Below are positions 1 to 5,877 of a DNA stretch of 6,965 nucleotides, piece by piece; position 1 is the stretch's first letter; each line of letters opens with the position of its first letter. The stretch spans positions 1-6,965 of the forward strand of contig JALRCL010000968.1 in the NCBI GenBank assembly GCA_023268575.1, given 5' to 3'. Source of the DNA: Patulibacter sp. GTDB lineage: Bacteria > Actinomycetota > Thermoleophilia > Solirubrobacterales > Solirubrobacteraceae. The notes under the pieces are model-generated. The model was not told where the DNA came from, searched no databases, and saw only the letters and a list, made by a program, of their open reading frames with translations. The position numbers and the translations under genes are program-made.

Positions 1-767
1 TGCGCGACGAGGGGGTCGTCGTCGACGTCGCGGTCCCGACGTCGGACGTCGCGGTCGGCGCCCGGCTGCAGAACCAACCGTTCCGCAAGCACGCGAAGAC
101 CGGCCTGCCCTGGGTGATGCTGAAGACGGCCACGAGCCTCGACGGCCGCCTGGCGACGCAGGCCGGCGACTCGCGCTGGATCAGCTCGGGGCCGTCGCGC
201 GACCTCGCGCACCGCTGGCGGACCGAGGTCGACGCGGTGGTCGTCGGGATCGGCACGGCGCTCGCGGACGACCCGCAGCTCACCGCGCGCGTGGCCGACG
301 CCGTGCGCCAGCCGCGGCGCGTCGTCTTCGACTCCGAGGCGCGCCTGCCGCTGGACGGCAAGCTCGTGGCCTCGGCCGCGGAGGTGCCGGTGACGGTCAT
401 CGCCACGCGCGCCGCGAGCCGCTCGGCGACCGACGCCCTGCGCGCCTCCGGTGTCGAGGTGATCATCGTGTCCGGCCAGAACGAGCACGACCGGGTTCGG
501 GCCGGCCTCGCCGAGCTCGGCCAGCGTGGCGTCACGTCGCTCATGCTCGAGGGCGGGGCGCACCTCGCCGGCGCGTTCTTCGACGCGGGGGAGATCGACG
601 AGCTGCGGATGTTCGTCGCGCCCCTGCTGCTCGGCGGCCGCAGCGCGCCGCCGATGCTCGGGGGCGAGGGCGTCGAGCGCATCGCCGACGCCCTGCGTCC
701 CCTCGAGGTGACCCGCGAGCCGGTCGGCGACGACCTGCTGACCATCGCGCGACTGAAGGAGTGGTAG
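1..767 (+). CDS. ribD: RibD, C-terminal part (5-amino-6-(5-phosphoribosylamino)uracil reductase domain), 5' truncated
   Basis: This is the end of the bifunctional riboflavin enzyme RibD, open from the window edge (first full codon at 3) to TAG at 765-767, 254 visible residues. RibD deaminates the pyrimidine product of GTP cyclohydrolase II and then reduces its ribosyl chain with NADPH. Only the reductase domain and a short linker are present; the N-terminal zinc deaminase domain would lie upstream of the window. Reductase hallmarks are visible: LKTATSLDGRLAT just after codon 114, SRWISSGPSRDLAHRWR, then VDAVVVGIGTALADDPQLTAR, and near the end LMLEGGAHLAGAFF followed by a hydrophobic VAPLLLGG strand. 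The GTG at 114 is internal to the domain and is not a real start, because the upstream codons also read like RibD (RLQNQPFRKHAKTGLPWV). It is the first visible gene of the rib operon, and the next start codon lies 2 nt after its stop. Family assignment is firm; a stand-alone reductase cannot be fully excluded without the upstream sequence. Confidence 0.93.
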   Translation, partial: RDEGVVVDVAVPTSDVAVGARLQNQPFRKHAKTGLPWVMLKTATSLDGRLATQAGDSRWISSGPSRDLAHRWRTEVDAVVVGIGTALADDPQLTARVADAVRQPRRVVFDSEARLPLDGKLVASAAEVPVTVIATRAASRSATDALRASGVEVIIVSGQNEHDRVRAGLAELGQRGVTSLMLEGGAHLAGAFFDAGEIDELRMFVAPLLLGGRSAPPMLGGEGVERIADALRPLEVTREPVGDDLLTIARLKEW

Positions 768-769
768 CC

Positions 770-1384
770 GTGTTCACCGGGATCGTCCAGGACCTCGGCA
801 CCGTCGCCGACGTGGAGTCCACCGAGGACGGCGTCCGCCTGCGCGTGCGCACGCCGCTGGCGGCGGAGCTGCGTCCCGGGGACTCGATCGCCGTCAACGG
901 CTGCTGCCTGACCGCCGTGGGGGAGACGGAGCCCGGCGCCGACGGACCGACGTTCCTCGCCGACGTCATGCACGAGTCGCTGCGGCGCACGAGCCTCGAG
1001 GCGGCGGCGGCGCCGGGGGCCCGCGTGAACCTCGAGCTCGCGATGGCCGCCGGCGACCGGTTCGGCGGCCACATCGTGCAGGGGCACGTCGACGGCACCG
1101 GCCGCGTCGCGGAGACCCGCGAGGACGGCTTCAGCCGGGTCGTGCGGATCGCCCCCGAGGACCCGGCGCTCCTGCGCTACGTCGTCGAGAAGGGCTCGAT
1201 CACCGTCGACGGCGTCTCCCTGACGGTGTCCGATCTCGCGGCCGACTGGCTCGAGGTCTCCCTCATCCCGGAGACGCTCGAGCGCACGACGCTCGGTCGG
1301 GCGAGCGCCGGCACCCCCGTGAACCTCGAAGTGGACGTGCTCGCGAAGCACGTCGAGAAGCTCCTCGGAAAGGACCGCCCGTGA
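770..1384 (+). CDS. ribE: Riboflavin synthase, alpha chain
   Basis: This enzyme dismutates two molecules of 6,7-dimethyl-8-ribityllumazine into riboflavin and the pyrimidine that RibH reuses. The protein has 204 residues, the normal length, and shows the family's two tandem lumazine-binding barrels. Barrel 1 has MFTGIVQ at the start, VNGCCLTAV at 42-50 with a cysteine pair (45-46) as in E. coli, and DVMHESLRRTSL at 65-76. Barrel 2 has GGHIVQGHVDGTG at 99-111, KGSITVDGVSLTV at 141-153 and SLIPETLERTTLG at 164-176. The GTG at 770 is chosen over the in-frame GTG at 761 because it yields the canonical MFTGIV terminus and because AAGGAG (756-761) lies 8 nt upstream of it. It starts 2 nt after ribD and overlaps ribBA by 4 nt. 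Two motif positions differ from the most familiar sequences (MHES for MPET, IPET for IPHT); I take these as natural variation. Also called ribC in some organisms. Confidence 0.95.
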   Translation: MFTGIVQDLGTVADVESTEDGVRLRVRTPLAAELRPGDSIAVNGCCLTAVGETEPGADGPTFLADVMHESLRRTSLEAAAAPGARVNLELAMAAGDRFGGHIVQGHVDGTGRVAETREDGFSRVVRIAPEDPALLRYVVEKGSITVDGVSLTVSDLAADWLEVSLIPETLERTTLGRASAGTPVNLEVDVLAKHVEKLLGKDRP

Positions 1385-2739
1385 GCGACGAGACCGCCAC
1401 CCGCACGCTGGAGCGCCCGTTCGATCGCGTCGAGGACGCGATCGAGGACATCCGTGCCGGCAAGATGGTCATCGTCTGCGACGACGAGGACCGCGAGAAC
1501 GAGGGCGACCTCGTCGTCGCGGCGGAGTTCGCCGACGCAGCCGCCGTGAACTTCATGGCGAAGGAGGGGCGCGGGCTCATCTGCCTGACGCTCACCCCGG
1601 AGCGCTGCGAGGAGCTCGGCCTCGACCTCATGGCGGCGAAGAACGAGTCGCCGTTCGAGACGGCCTTCACCGTCTCGATCGAGGCTCGCGAGGGCGTCAC
1701 GACGGGCATCTCGGCGGCCGACCGCGCGCAGACGATCAAGGTCGCGATCGACCCGACCTCCGGCCCGCGCGACGTCGTCGTGCCCGGTCACGTCTTCCCG
1801 CTGAAGGCGAAGCCCGGCGGCGTGCTGGAGCGCACCGGCCAGACCGAGGCGTCGGTCGACCTCGCGCGCCTCGCCGGGCTCAATCCGTCCGGCGTGATCT
1901 GCGAGATCATGAACGAGGACGGCACGATGGCCCGCGTCCCGGACCTCGTCCCGTACGCCGAGCGCCACGGCCTGCGGATGATCACCGTGGCCGACCTCAT
2001 CGCCTACCGGCGCAAGCACGACCGGCTCGTCGAGCGCGTGGTCGGGATCCAGCTGCCGACGGCCTTCGGCGACTTCCAGGCGGTCGGCTACCGCTCGCTC
2101 GTGGACGGCAAGCACCACGTCGCGCTCGTGAAGGGCGACGTCTCGGGCGCCGAGGACGTGCTCGTCCGGGTCCACTCCGAGTGCCTGACCGGCGACGTCT
2201 TCCACTCCCTGCGCTGCGACTGCGGCGAGCAGCTCGAGTCGGCGCTGGCGATGATCGAGCGCGAGGGCCAGGGCGTCCTGCTCTACCTGTCGCAGGAGGG
2301 TCGCGGGATCGGGCTGCTGAACAAGCTCCGCGCCTACAAGCTCCAGGAGGAGGGCTACGACACCGTCGACGCCAACCTGAAGCTCGGGCTGCCGGCCGAC
2401 CTGCGCGACTACGGGATCGGGGCGCAGATCCTCGTCGACCTCGGGCTCGGGTCGATCCGGATCCTCACGAACAACCCGAAGAAGATCCGCGGGCTGGAGG
2501 GCTACGGGCTCTCGGTCACCGAGCAGGTGCCGATCGAGCACGCCCCGAACCCGCACAACGAGCAGTACATGCGCACGAAGCAGACGCGGATGGGGCACCT
2601 GCTGCACCACCAGGGCGTCGACGTCGACGCGGAGATGCTGCAGGAGGAGCAGGAGCGCGACGCGGCCGCCGCCAGCGATCCGCTCCAGGTCACCCCGCCG
2701 AACACCCCGCCCCGCCCGACCGGCCAGGAGCCCGCATGA
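1381..2739 (+). CDS. ribBA: RibBA: 3,4-dihydroxy-2-butanone-4-phosphate synthase / GTP cyclohydrolase II
   Basis: This 452-residue fusion carries the two entry reactions of riboflavin synthesis. Residues about 14-210 are the DHBP synthase (RibB) domain, with DDEDRENEGD at 34-43, PGHVFPLKAKPGGV at 135-148 and MNEDGTMARVPDL at 177-189. Residues about 218-410 are the GTP cyclohydrolase II (RibA) domain: RVHSECLTGD (263-272) and SLRCDCG supply the zinc cysteines 268, 279 and 281. SQEGRGIGLLNKLRAYKLQ (304-322), LRDYGIG (341-347) and LTNNPKK (362-368) form the GTP-binding and catalytic core. The last 40 or so residues are an acidic then proline-rich tail. Oddity: the RibB motif that usually reads GHTEA is GQTEA here (Gln154, codon CAG at 1840-1842), replacing a histidine that binds the catalytic metal in characterised enzymes. 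The GTG start overlaps the ribE stop (GTGA), with AAAGGA at 1369-1374 as ribosome binding site. The fusion call is firm; activity of the RibB half is less certain. Confidence 0.95.
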   Translation: MSDETATRTLERPFDRVEDAIEDIRAGKMVIVCDDEDRENEGDLVVAAEFADAAAVNFMAKEGRGLICLTLTPERCEELGLDLMAAKNESPFETAFTVSIEAREGVTTGISAADRAQTIKVAIDPTSGPRDVVVPGHVFPLKAKPGGVLERTGQTEASVDLARLAGLNPSGVICEIMNEDGTMARVPDLVPYAERHGLRMITVADLIAYRRKHDRLVERVVGIQLPTAFGDFQAVGYRSLVDGKHHVALVKGDVSGAEDVLVRVHSECLTGDVFHSLRCDCGEQLESALAMIEREGQGVLLYLSQEGRGIGLLNKLRAYKLQEEGYDTVDANLKLGLPADLRDYGIGAQILVDLGLGSIRILTNNPKKIRGLEGYGLSVTEQVPIEHAPNPHNEQYMRTKQTRMGHLLHHQGVDVDAEMLQEEQERDAAAASDPLQVTPPNTPPRPTGQEPA

Positions 2740-3182
2740 GCCAGCGCTACGCGATCGTCGCCGCGACGTTCTACCGCGACCTCGCCGACCGGCTGATCGC
2801 CGGCGCCCAGGCGTCGTTCGCCGAGGCCACGGGACCGGAGGCGGCCGACGGCCCGGCCGACGTCTTCGAGGTCCCGGGCGCGTTCGAGCTGCCGCTGGCG
2901 GCGAAGATGGCCGCCGAGTCGGGGCGCTACGCCGGGGTCGCGTGCGTCGGCGCGGTCATCCGCGGCGAGACCGACCACTACGACTGGGTCTGCGGCGAGG
3001 CCGCCCGCGGCATCCAGCAGGTCCAGCTGGACACCGGCGTGCCGACGTCGTTCGGCGTGCTGACCGTCGACTCGATGGACCAGGCGCTCGCCCGCTCCGG
3101 CGGCGACAAGCGCGACTCCGGCCGGCACGCGGCCGACGCGGTGATCGCGCTGCTCGCGGTGCGCCGCGGCCTCGCGGCCTGA
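2736..3182 (+). CDS. ribH: 6,7-dimethyl-8-ribityllumazine synthase (lumazine synthase)
   Basis: RibH condenses the RibD-derived pyrimidine with the RibBA-derived dihydroxybutanone phosphate to make the lumazine substrate of RibE, normally as a pentamer or 60-mer capsid. The protein has 148 residues, close to the usual 150-160. Visible family features are RYAIVAATF near the N-terminus (Phe12 fits the substrate-stacking aromatic), FEVPGAFELPLAAK at 44-57, GAVIRGETDHYDWVC at 72-86 with His81 at the catalytic histidine position, GVPTSFGVLT at 101-110 and QALARSG with Arg120 at the phosphate-binding position. The frame is open upstream, but ATG at 2736 gives the correct N-terminus, overlaps the ribBA stop in ATGA, and has AGGAG at 2726-2730 at 5 nt spacing. 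The segment after Arg120 reads GGDKRDSGRHAAD, where many homologues have a GNKG-type loop. Last gene of the operon; a long hairpin follows. Confidence 0.95.
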   Translation: MSQRYAIVAATFYRDLADRLIAGAQASFAEATGPEAADGPADVFEVPGAFELPLAAKMAAESGRYAGVACVGAVIRGETDHYDWVCGEAARGIQQVQLDTGVPTSFGVLTVDSMDQALARSGGDKRDSGRHAADAVIALLAVRRGLAA

Positions 3183-3184
3183 GC

Positions 3185-3232
3185 GCGGACCGGAGGCGTC
3201 CGACCCGTCGCTGCGGCCGGTCGCCGGTCCGC
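3185..3232 (+). terminator. Candidate terminator hairpin after the riboflavin operon
   Basis: Beginning 3 nt after the ribH stop, GCGGACCGG (3185-3193) pairs perfectly with CCGGTCCGC (3224-3232). Inside it CGACC (3201-3205) can pair with GGTCG (3219-3223), leaving a 7-nt bulge on the 5' side and a 13-nt loop. There is no T-run afterwards, which is usual for actinobacterial terminator candidates. Position and symmetry support a 3'-end structure; the mechanism is inferred. Confidence 0.5.
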
Positions 3233-3258
3233 CGGTGGTGGGGCCGGGCGGCCCTCGC

Positions 3259-3264
3259 TAGCAT
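3259..3264 (+). promoter_or_regulatory. Candidate -10 box (TAGCAT) of a leaderless promoter
   Basis: TAGCAT matches the actinobacterial TANNNT -10 pattern in otherwise GC-rich DNA. It ends 7 nt before the GTG at 3272, so transcription would start at or next to the start codon of the following small gene. No convincing -35 hexamer is visible at the expected distance, and there is no Shine-Dalgarno sequence before the gene, both consistent with leaderless expression. Confidence 0.5.
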
Positions 3265-3271
3265 CGGCGTG

Positions 3272-3616
3272 GTGGATGGCGAGACCATCGGACTGCTGGC
3301 GATCTTCGTCCCGCACGCCGTCGGCGGCGTGATCCTCGGCTGGCGCCTGCTGCCCAAGGGGGCCCGCGACGAGCTCGCCAGCTGGTGGCGCGACGCCGAC
3401 GACGGCGACGGTGGCCTGCGACGGCCACGCACGCCCGCGCCCCGTGGCGGCGACGACGGCGCGCCGCTGCCCGACCCGATCCCGATGCCCGACGCCTCGC
3501 CGGCGGGGGTGCGCCTGCGCGAGCCCGGTCGCCTGGCCGACCACCGGCCGGCTCCGGAGCGCCGCCCGCACCGCGCCCCGCTGCCGGCGCCCGAGCGGCG
3601 ACCCGCGGAGCGCTGA
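3272..3616 (+). CDS. Unrecognised small protein with one membrane segment and a Pro/Arg-rich tail
   Basis: I do not recognise this gene. It would encode 114 residues from GTG 3272 (or 115 from the adjacent GTG 3269). Residues about 5-27 are a hydrophobic stretch (IGLLAIFVPHAVGGVILGW), probably one transmembrane helix or an uncleaved signal anchor, followed by basic and amphipathic sequence (LLPKGARDELASWWRD). From about residue 41 on the protein is low-complexity: acidic DADDGDGG, then rich in proline, arginine and alanine to the end, probably disordered. Strong G/C bias at third codon positions and a well-formed membrane segment argue that it is real. It lies between the riboflavin operon and rpmB, with a TAGCAT box 7 nt upstream of the GTG, no ribosome binding site, and a hairpin after the stop, suggesting a single-gene leaderless transcript. 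Function unknown; the context gives no strong hint. Confidence 0.65.
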   Translation: MDGETIGLLAIFVPHAVGGVILGWRLLPKGARDELASWWRDADDGDGGLRRPRTPAPRGGDDGAPLPDPIPMPDASPAGVRLREPGRLADHRPAPERRPHRAPLPAPERRPAER

Positions 3617-3617
3617 G

Positions 3618-3642
3618 CCGCGCGGGGCCCGGCCGGGCGCGG
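3618..3642 (+). terminator. Candidate terminator hairpin after the small membrane protein gene
   Basis: CCGCGC (3618-3623) pairs with GCGCGG (3637-3642) across a 13-nt G/C-only loop, starting 1 nt after the stop codon. A perfect 12-bp palindrome, GTCCGGCCGGAC, overlaps its end at 3642-3653. No T-run follows. In DNA this GC-rich such stems arise easily by chance, so the position right after a stop is the main support. Confidence 0.35.
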
Positions 3643-3652
3643 TCCGGCCGGA

Positions 3653-3719
3653 CGACGCGCCGCCGAGTCCCGGCCGTCCGCGCCGAGCCCTCCGACGCGC
3701 CGCCGGGTCGGGACCGTCC
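3653..3719. repeat. Imperfect 27-bp direct repeat, two copies 40 bp apart
   Basis: The copies at 3653-3679 and 3693-3719 match at 23 of 27 positions. Both begin with the identical 13-mer CGACGCGCCGCCG and both end in CCGTCC. They lie in the non-coding space between the small membrane protein gene and rpmB, about 45-110 bp upstream of the rpmB promoter-like box. Either a binding site for a regulator or a trace of local duplication; nothing in the sequence decides. Confidence 0.5.
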
Positions 3720-3761
3720 ACGGCCCGTGCGGGCGAGGACGCGTCGCCGGTCGCCGATCGG

Positions 3762-3767
3762 TACCCT
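3762..3767 (+). promoter_or_regulatory. Candidate -10 box (TACCCT) for rpmB
   Basis: TACCCT fits the TANNNT -10 pattern and is one of the few A/T-containing hexamers in this stretch. It ends 10 nt before the rpmB ATG, so the predicted transcript would have a leader of only a few nucleotides. No -35 hexamer is evident. The bases between box and ATG (GCTTCCTCCT) contain no ribosome binding site. Confidence 0.45.
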
Positions 3768-3777
3768 GCTTCCTCCT

Positions 3778-3969
3778 ATGGCCAAGGTCTGCATCTCCTG
3801 CAACAAGGGTCCGGCCTTCGGCCAGAGCCGGAGCCACTCGATGCGAGCCACGAAGCGTCGCTTCGATCCGAACCTCCAGAAGGTCCGCCTGCTCATCAAC
3901 GGCTCGCCGCAGCGGCAGTACGTCTGCACGCGGTGCCTCAAGGCCGGCAAGGTCCAGAAGGCCGTCTGA
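3778..3969 (+). CDS. rpmB: 50S ribosomal protein L28 (bL28), four-cysteine form
   Basis: bL28 is a small protein of the large ribosomal subunit. This gene encodes 63 residues from ATG 3778, at the usual length. It shows the family pattern MAKVCISCNKGPAFGQSRSH, then RATKRRFDPNLQKVR at 23-37 and a basic C-terminal tail. Cys5/Cys8 and Cys50/Cys53 form two CXXC pairs, the zinc-ribbon version of L28; genomes with this version often also carry a cysteine-free paralogue used under zinc limitation, but none is visible here. The reading frame is open far upstream, yet the L28 sequence starts exactly at this ATG. No Shine-Dalgarno sequence precedes it; instead CCTCCT sits directly upstream, the same sequence as the 16S anti-Shine-Dalgarno. 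The downstream gene is the FakA/DhaL-like kinase, an order common in Gram-positive bacteria. Confidence 0.96.
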   Translation: MAKVCISCNKGPAFGQSRSHSMRATKRRFDPNLQKVRLLINGSPQRQYVCTRCLKAGKVQKAV

Positions 3970-3975
3970 GCCCTC

Positions 3976-3996
3976 CGCCGCGGCCTCGCCGCGGCG
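3976..3996 (+). terminator. GC-rich hairpin after rpmB
   Basis: CGCCGCGG (3976-3983) and CCGCGGCG (3989-3996) form a perfect 8-bp stem with a 5-nt loop (CCTCG), beginning 7 nt after the rpmB stop. It lies in the 49-nt gap before the next gene. There is no T-run, so it may act as a terminator, attenuator or 3'-end stabiliser. It is the cleanest stem of those that follow genes in this window. Confidence 0.55.
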
Positions 3997-4018
3997 TCCT
4001 AGGTCCCGGTTCCTCGGC

Positions 4019-5761
4019 GTGCCCGTCGCCGACCCCAGCATCGTGCGCTTCCGCCACGTCGTGGCGGGCGCCCTGGCGCACGTCGACGCGCGCCGTCAGG
4101 AGATCAACGACCTGAACGTCTTCCCGGTCGCCGACGGCGACACGGGGGACAACATGGCGCTGACGCTCCGGTCGGTGATCGACGAGCTCGACGCGATCCT
4201 CGCGGAGGGCGCGACGCTCGACGCCATCGGGCGCGAGGAGCTCGTGCGCCGGCTCGCGCGTGCCGCGCTGCTCGGTGCTCGCGGCAACAGCGGCGTCATC
4301 CTCTCCCAGCTCATCCGCGGCGCGGCGGAGGAGCTCGTCGCCCGCCCGGGCGAGCTCATCCGCCCGCCGCTGATCGCCGCGGCGCTCGCCGGTGCGGCCC
4401 GTCGCGGCTACGACTCCGTCCGCCAGCCGGTCGAGGGCACGATCCTCACCGTCGTGCGCGAGATGGCCGGCGCGGCGTCGCACGCCGTCGCGGTGATGGA
4501 TCCGGCCGACCTCGGCCCCCTCGCGGGCGAGTCCGAGCAGGCCGCGGCGCTGGCGACGGTCATCGCCGCCGCCGTCGGCGCGGGCCAGGTCGCGCTGGAC
4601 GAGGGCCCGGAGCTCCTGCCGCCGCTGAAGGAGGCCGGCGTGGTCGACGCCGGCGGCTTCGGGCTGCTGCTGCTCTTCGCCGGTGTCATCCGGACGCTTC
4701 GCGGCGACGCGCCCGGCGAGGGCTTCGACATCCGCCACTACGAGGCCGCGCAGCTGTCCGAGGAGGCGGCCCACGCGTCGGAGACGTACCGCTTCTGCAC
4801 GAACTTCGCGATCACCGGAACCGACCTCGACGCCGGGCGCGCCCGCCGCGAGCTCGCCGAGCTCGGCGACTCGATCATCGTCGTCGTCGGGGACGAGCGG
4901 ACGCTGAAGGTCCACGTCCACACGGACGACCCCGACGCCGCGATGGCGCTCTTCGCGGGGGAGATCTCGTCCGTCGACGTCGCCGACATGAGCGAGCAGG
5001 TCGCGGCGCGGCTCGAGCGCGGCCACCTGGCCGAGCGCGAGGCGGCCCTGGTGGAGGGCACGGTCGGTGCCCGGGTCGCGACGGACGACGCGGAGCCCCC
5101 GCCCGCCGGGGGCCTGCGCGGCTCCGCGACCGGCCCGACCGCGCTGCTCGCGGTCGCCCACGGCGAGGGGATCGTCGAGGCGCTCACGTCGCTCGGCGCC
5201 GTCGTGCTCGACGGCGGCCCGACGATGAACCCGGCGACGGCCGAGCTCGTCGACGCGATCGCGGCCTGCGGGACCGACGAGGTCGTCCTGCTGACGAACA
5301 ACCCGAACGTCCGGATGGCGGCCGAGCGCGCCGCCGAGCTCGCCGACGCGACGGTCGTCGTCGTGCCCACGCGCACCCAGCAGGCGGGCCTCGCGATCGC
5401 CGTCGGCCACGATCCCGCGCGTCCGGCGGCCGACGACGCCGCGGCGCTGACCGAGCTGCTGGAGGACCTCGGCACCGGCGGCGTCGCCCCGGCGGCCCGC
5501 GAGGACCCGCAGGGCCGCTTCGCCGTCGGCGACGCCCTGGGCTACGTCGAGGAGGAGCTCGTCGCCTGGGGCGACCCCGCCGCGACGCTGCGCACGGTCC
5601 TCGAGCGCCTCGCCGCCGACCGCGAGCTCGTCACGGTCCTGCGCGGCCGTGCCGCCCCGCTCGCCGACGACGTCCTCGAGGGCCTCGCGCCCGAAGACGT
5701 CGAGCTCGAGCTCCGCGACGGCGGCCAGCCGGCGTGGTGGTGGCTCGTGGCCGCCGAGTAG
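4019..5761 (+). CDS. fakA: FakA/DhaL-type kinase with DegV-like C-terminal domain
   Basis: This 580-residue protein matches the family of FakA (fatty acid kinase ATP-binding subunit; older annotation 'Dak phosphatase' or YloV), which phosphorylates fatty acids held by a DegV-family FakB partner. Residues about 8-225 are the DhaL nucleotide-binding domain: LNVFPVADGDTGDNM (32-46) supplies the three Mg-ATP aspartates 39, 41 and 44, and LLGARGNSGVILSQ (84-97) and VVDAGGFGLLLL (208-219) are also typical. The middle domain has YRFCTNF and VHVHTDDPD, giving Cys260, His299 and His301, which match the metal site described for Staphylococcus FakA. The C-terminal DegV-like part has DGGPTMNPATAEL (398-410), LTNNPNV (425-431) and VVVPTRT. 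The GTG at 4019 is the best start by alignment; no ribosome binding site is seen, and GTG 4043 is a weaker alternative. No fakB is in the window, so the substrate is inferred from the family. Confidence 0.88.
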   Translation: MPVADPSIVRFRHVVAGALAHVDARRQEINDLNVFPVADGDTGDNMALTLRSVIDELDAILAEGATLDAIGREELVRRLARAALLGARGNSGVILSQLIRGAAEELVARPGELIRPPLIAAALAGAARRGYDSVRQPVEGTILTVVREMAGAASHAVAVMDPADLGPLAGESEQAAALATVIAAAVGAGQVALDEGPELLPPLKEAGVVDAGGFGLLLLFAGVIRTLRGDAPGEGFDIRHYEAAQLSEEAAHASETYRFCTNFAITGTDLDAGRARRELAELGDSIIVVVGDERTLKVHVHTDDPDAAMALFAGEISSVDVADMSEQVAARLERGHLAEREAALVEGTVGARVATDDAEPPPAGGLRGSATGPTALLAVAHGEGIVEALTSLGAVVLDGGPTMNPATAELVDAIAACGTDEVVLLTNNPNVRMAAERAAELADATVVVVPTRTQQAGLAIAVGHDPARPAADDAAALTELLEDLGTGGVAPAAREDPQGRFAVGDALGYVEEELVAWGDPAATLRTVLERLAADRELVTVLRGRAAPLADDVLEGLAPEDVELELRDGGQPAWWWLVAAE

Positions 5762-5782
5762 CGAGCGACCGCGTCGGCTCGC
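5761..5782 (+). terminator. Hairpin at the end of the FakA-like gene
   Basis: GCGAGC (5761-5766) pairs with GCTCGC (5777-5782), extended inside by GAC/GTC (5767-5769 with 5773-5775) past a single bulged G, with a 3-nt loop. It starts on the last base of the TAG stop. No T-run follows. Candidate terminator by position. Confidence 0.4.
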
Positions 5783-5837
5783 GACGGGACGCCAGGCCTG
5801 TGCCTCGTGGCCCCGGCGCCCCGCGGTTTCGTCCGTT

Positions 5838-5858
5838 GCGACCCGTGGCGACCCGTGG
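5838..5858. repeat. Short tandem repeat (GCGACCCGTG twice)
   Basis: GCGACCCGTGG occurs at 5838-5848 and again at 5848-5858, sharing one G, giving an exact 10-bp period. It lies in the gap after the FakA-like gene. A single helical-turn period is compatible with a protein-binding site, but two copies of so short a unit can also be replication slippage. Confidence 0.5.
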
Positions 5859-5877
5859 GCAGGGATCGATGTCCGAG

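Noticed and set aside
1..120. FMN riboswitch for the rib operon
   Set aside because: The visible 5' end is inside ribD coding sequence, so any leader riboswitch would lie upstream of the window.
761..769. GTG 761 as the start of riboflavin synthase
   Set aside because: It would overlap the AAGGAG ribosome binding site and add MVA before the canonical MFTGIV terminus.
1177..2610. Long minus-strand open frame of 477 codons opposite ribE/ribBA
   Set aside because: It is antisense to clearly identified riboflavin genes, its translation is repetitive Arg/Val/Leu/Asp-rich sequence, and GC-rich coding DNA routinely leaves such frames open.
2181..2735. Upstream extension of the ribH reading frame
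   Set aside because: The extension is out-of-frame ribBA coding sequence; ATG 2736 gives the correct RibH N-terminus with a proper ribosome binding site and ATGA overlap.
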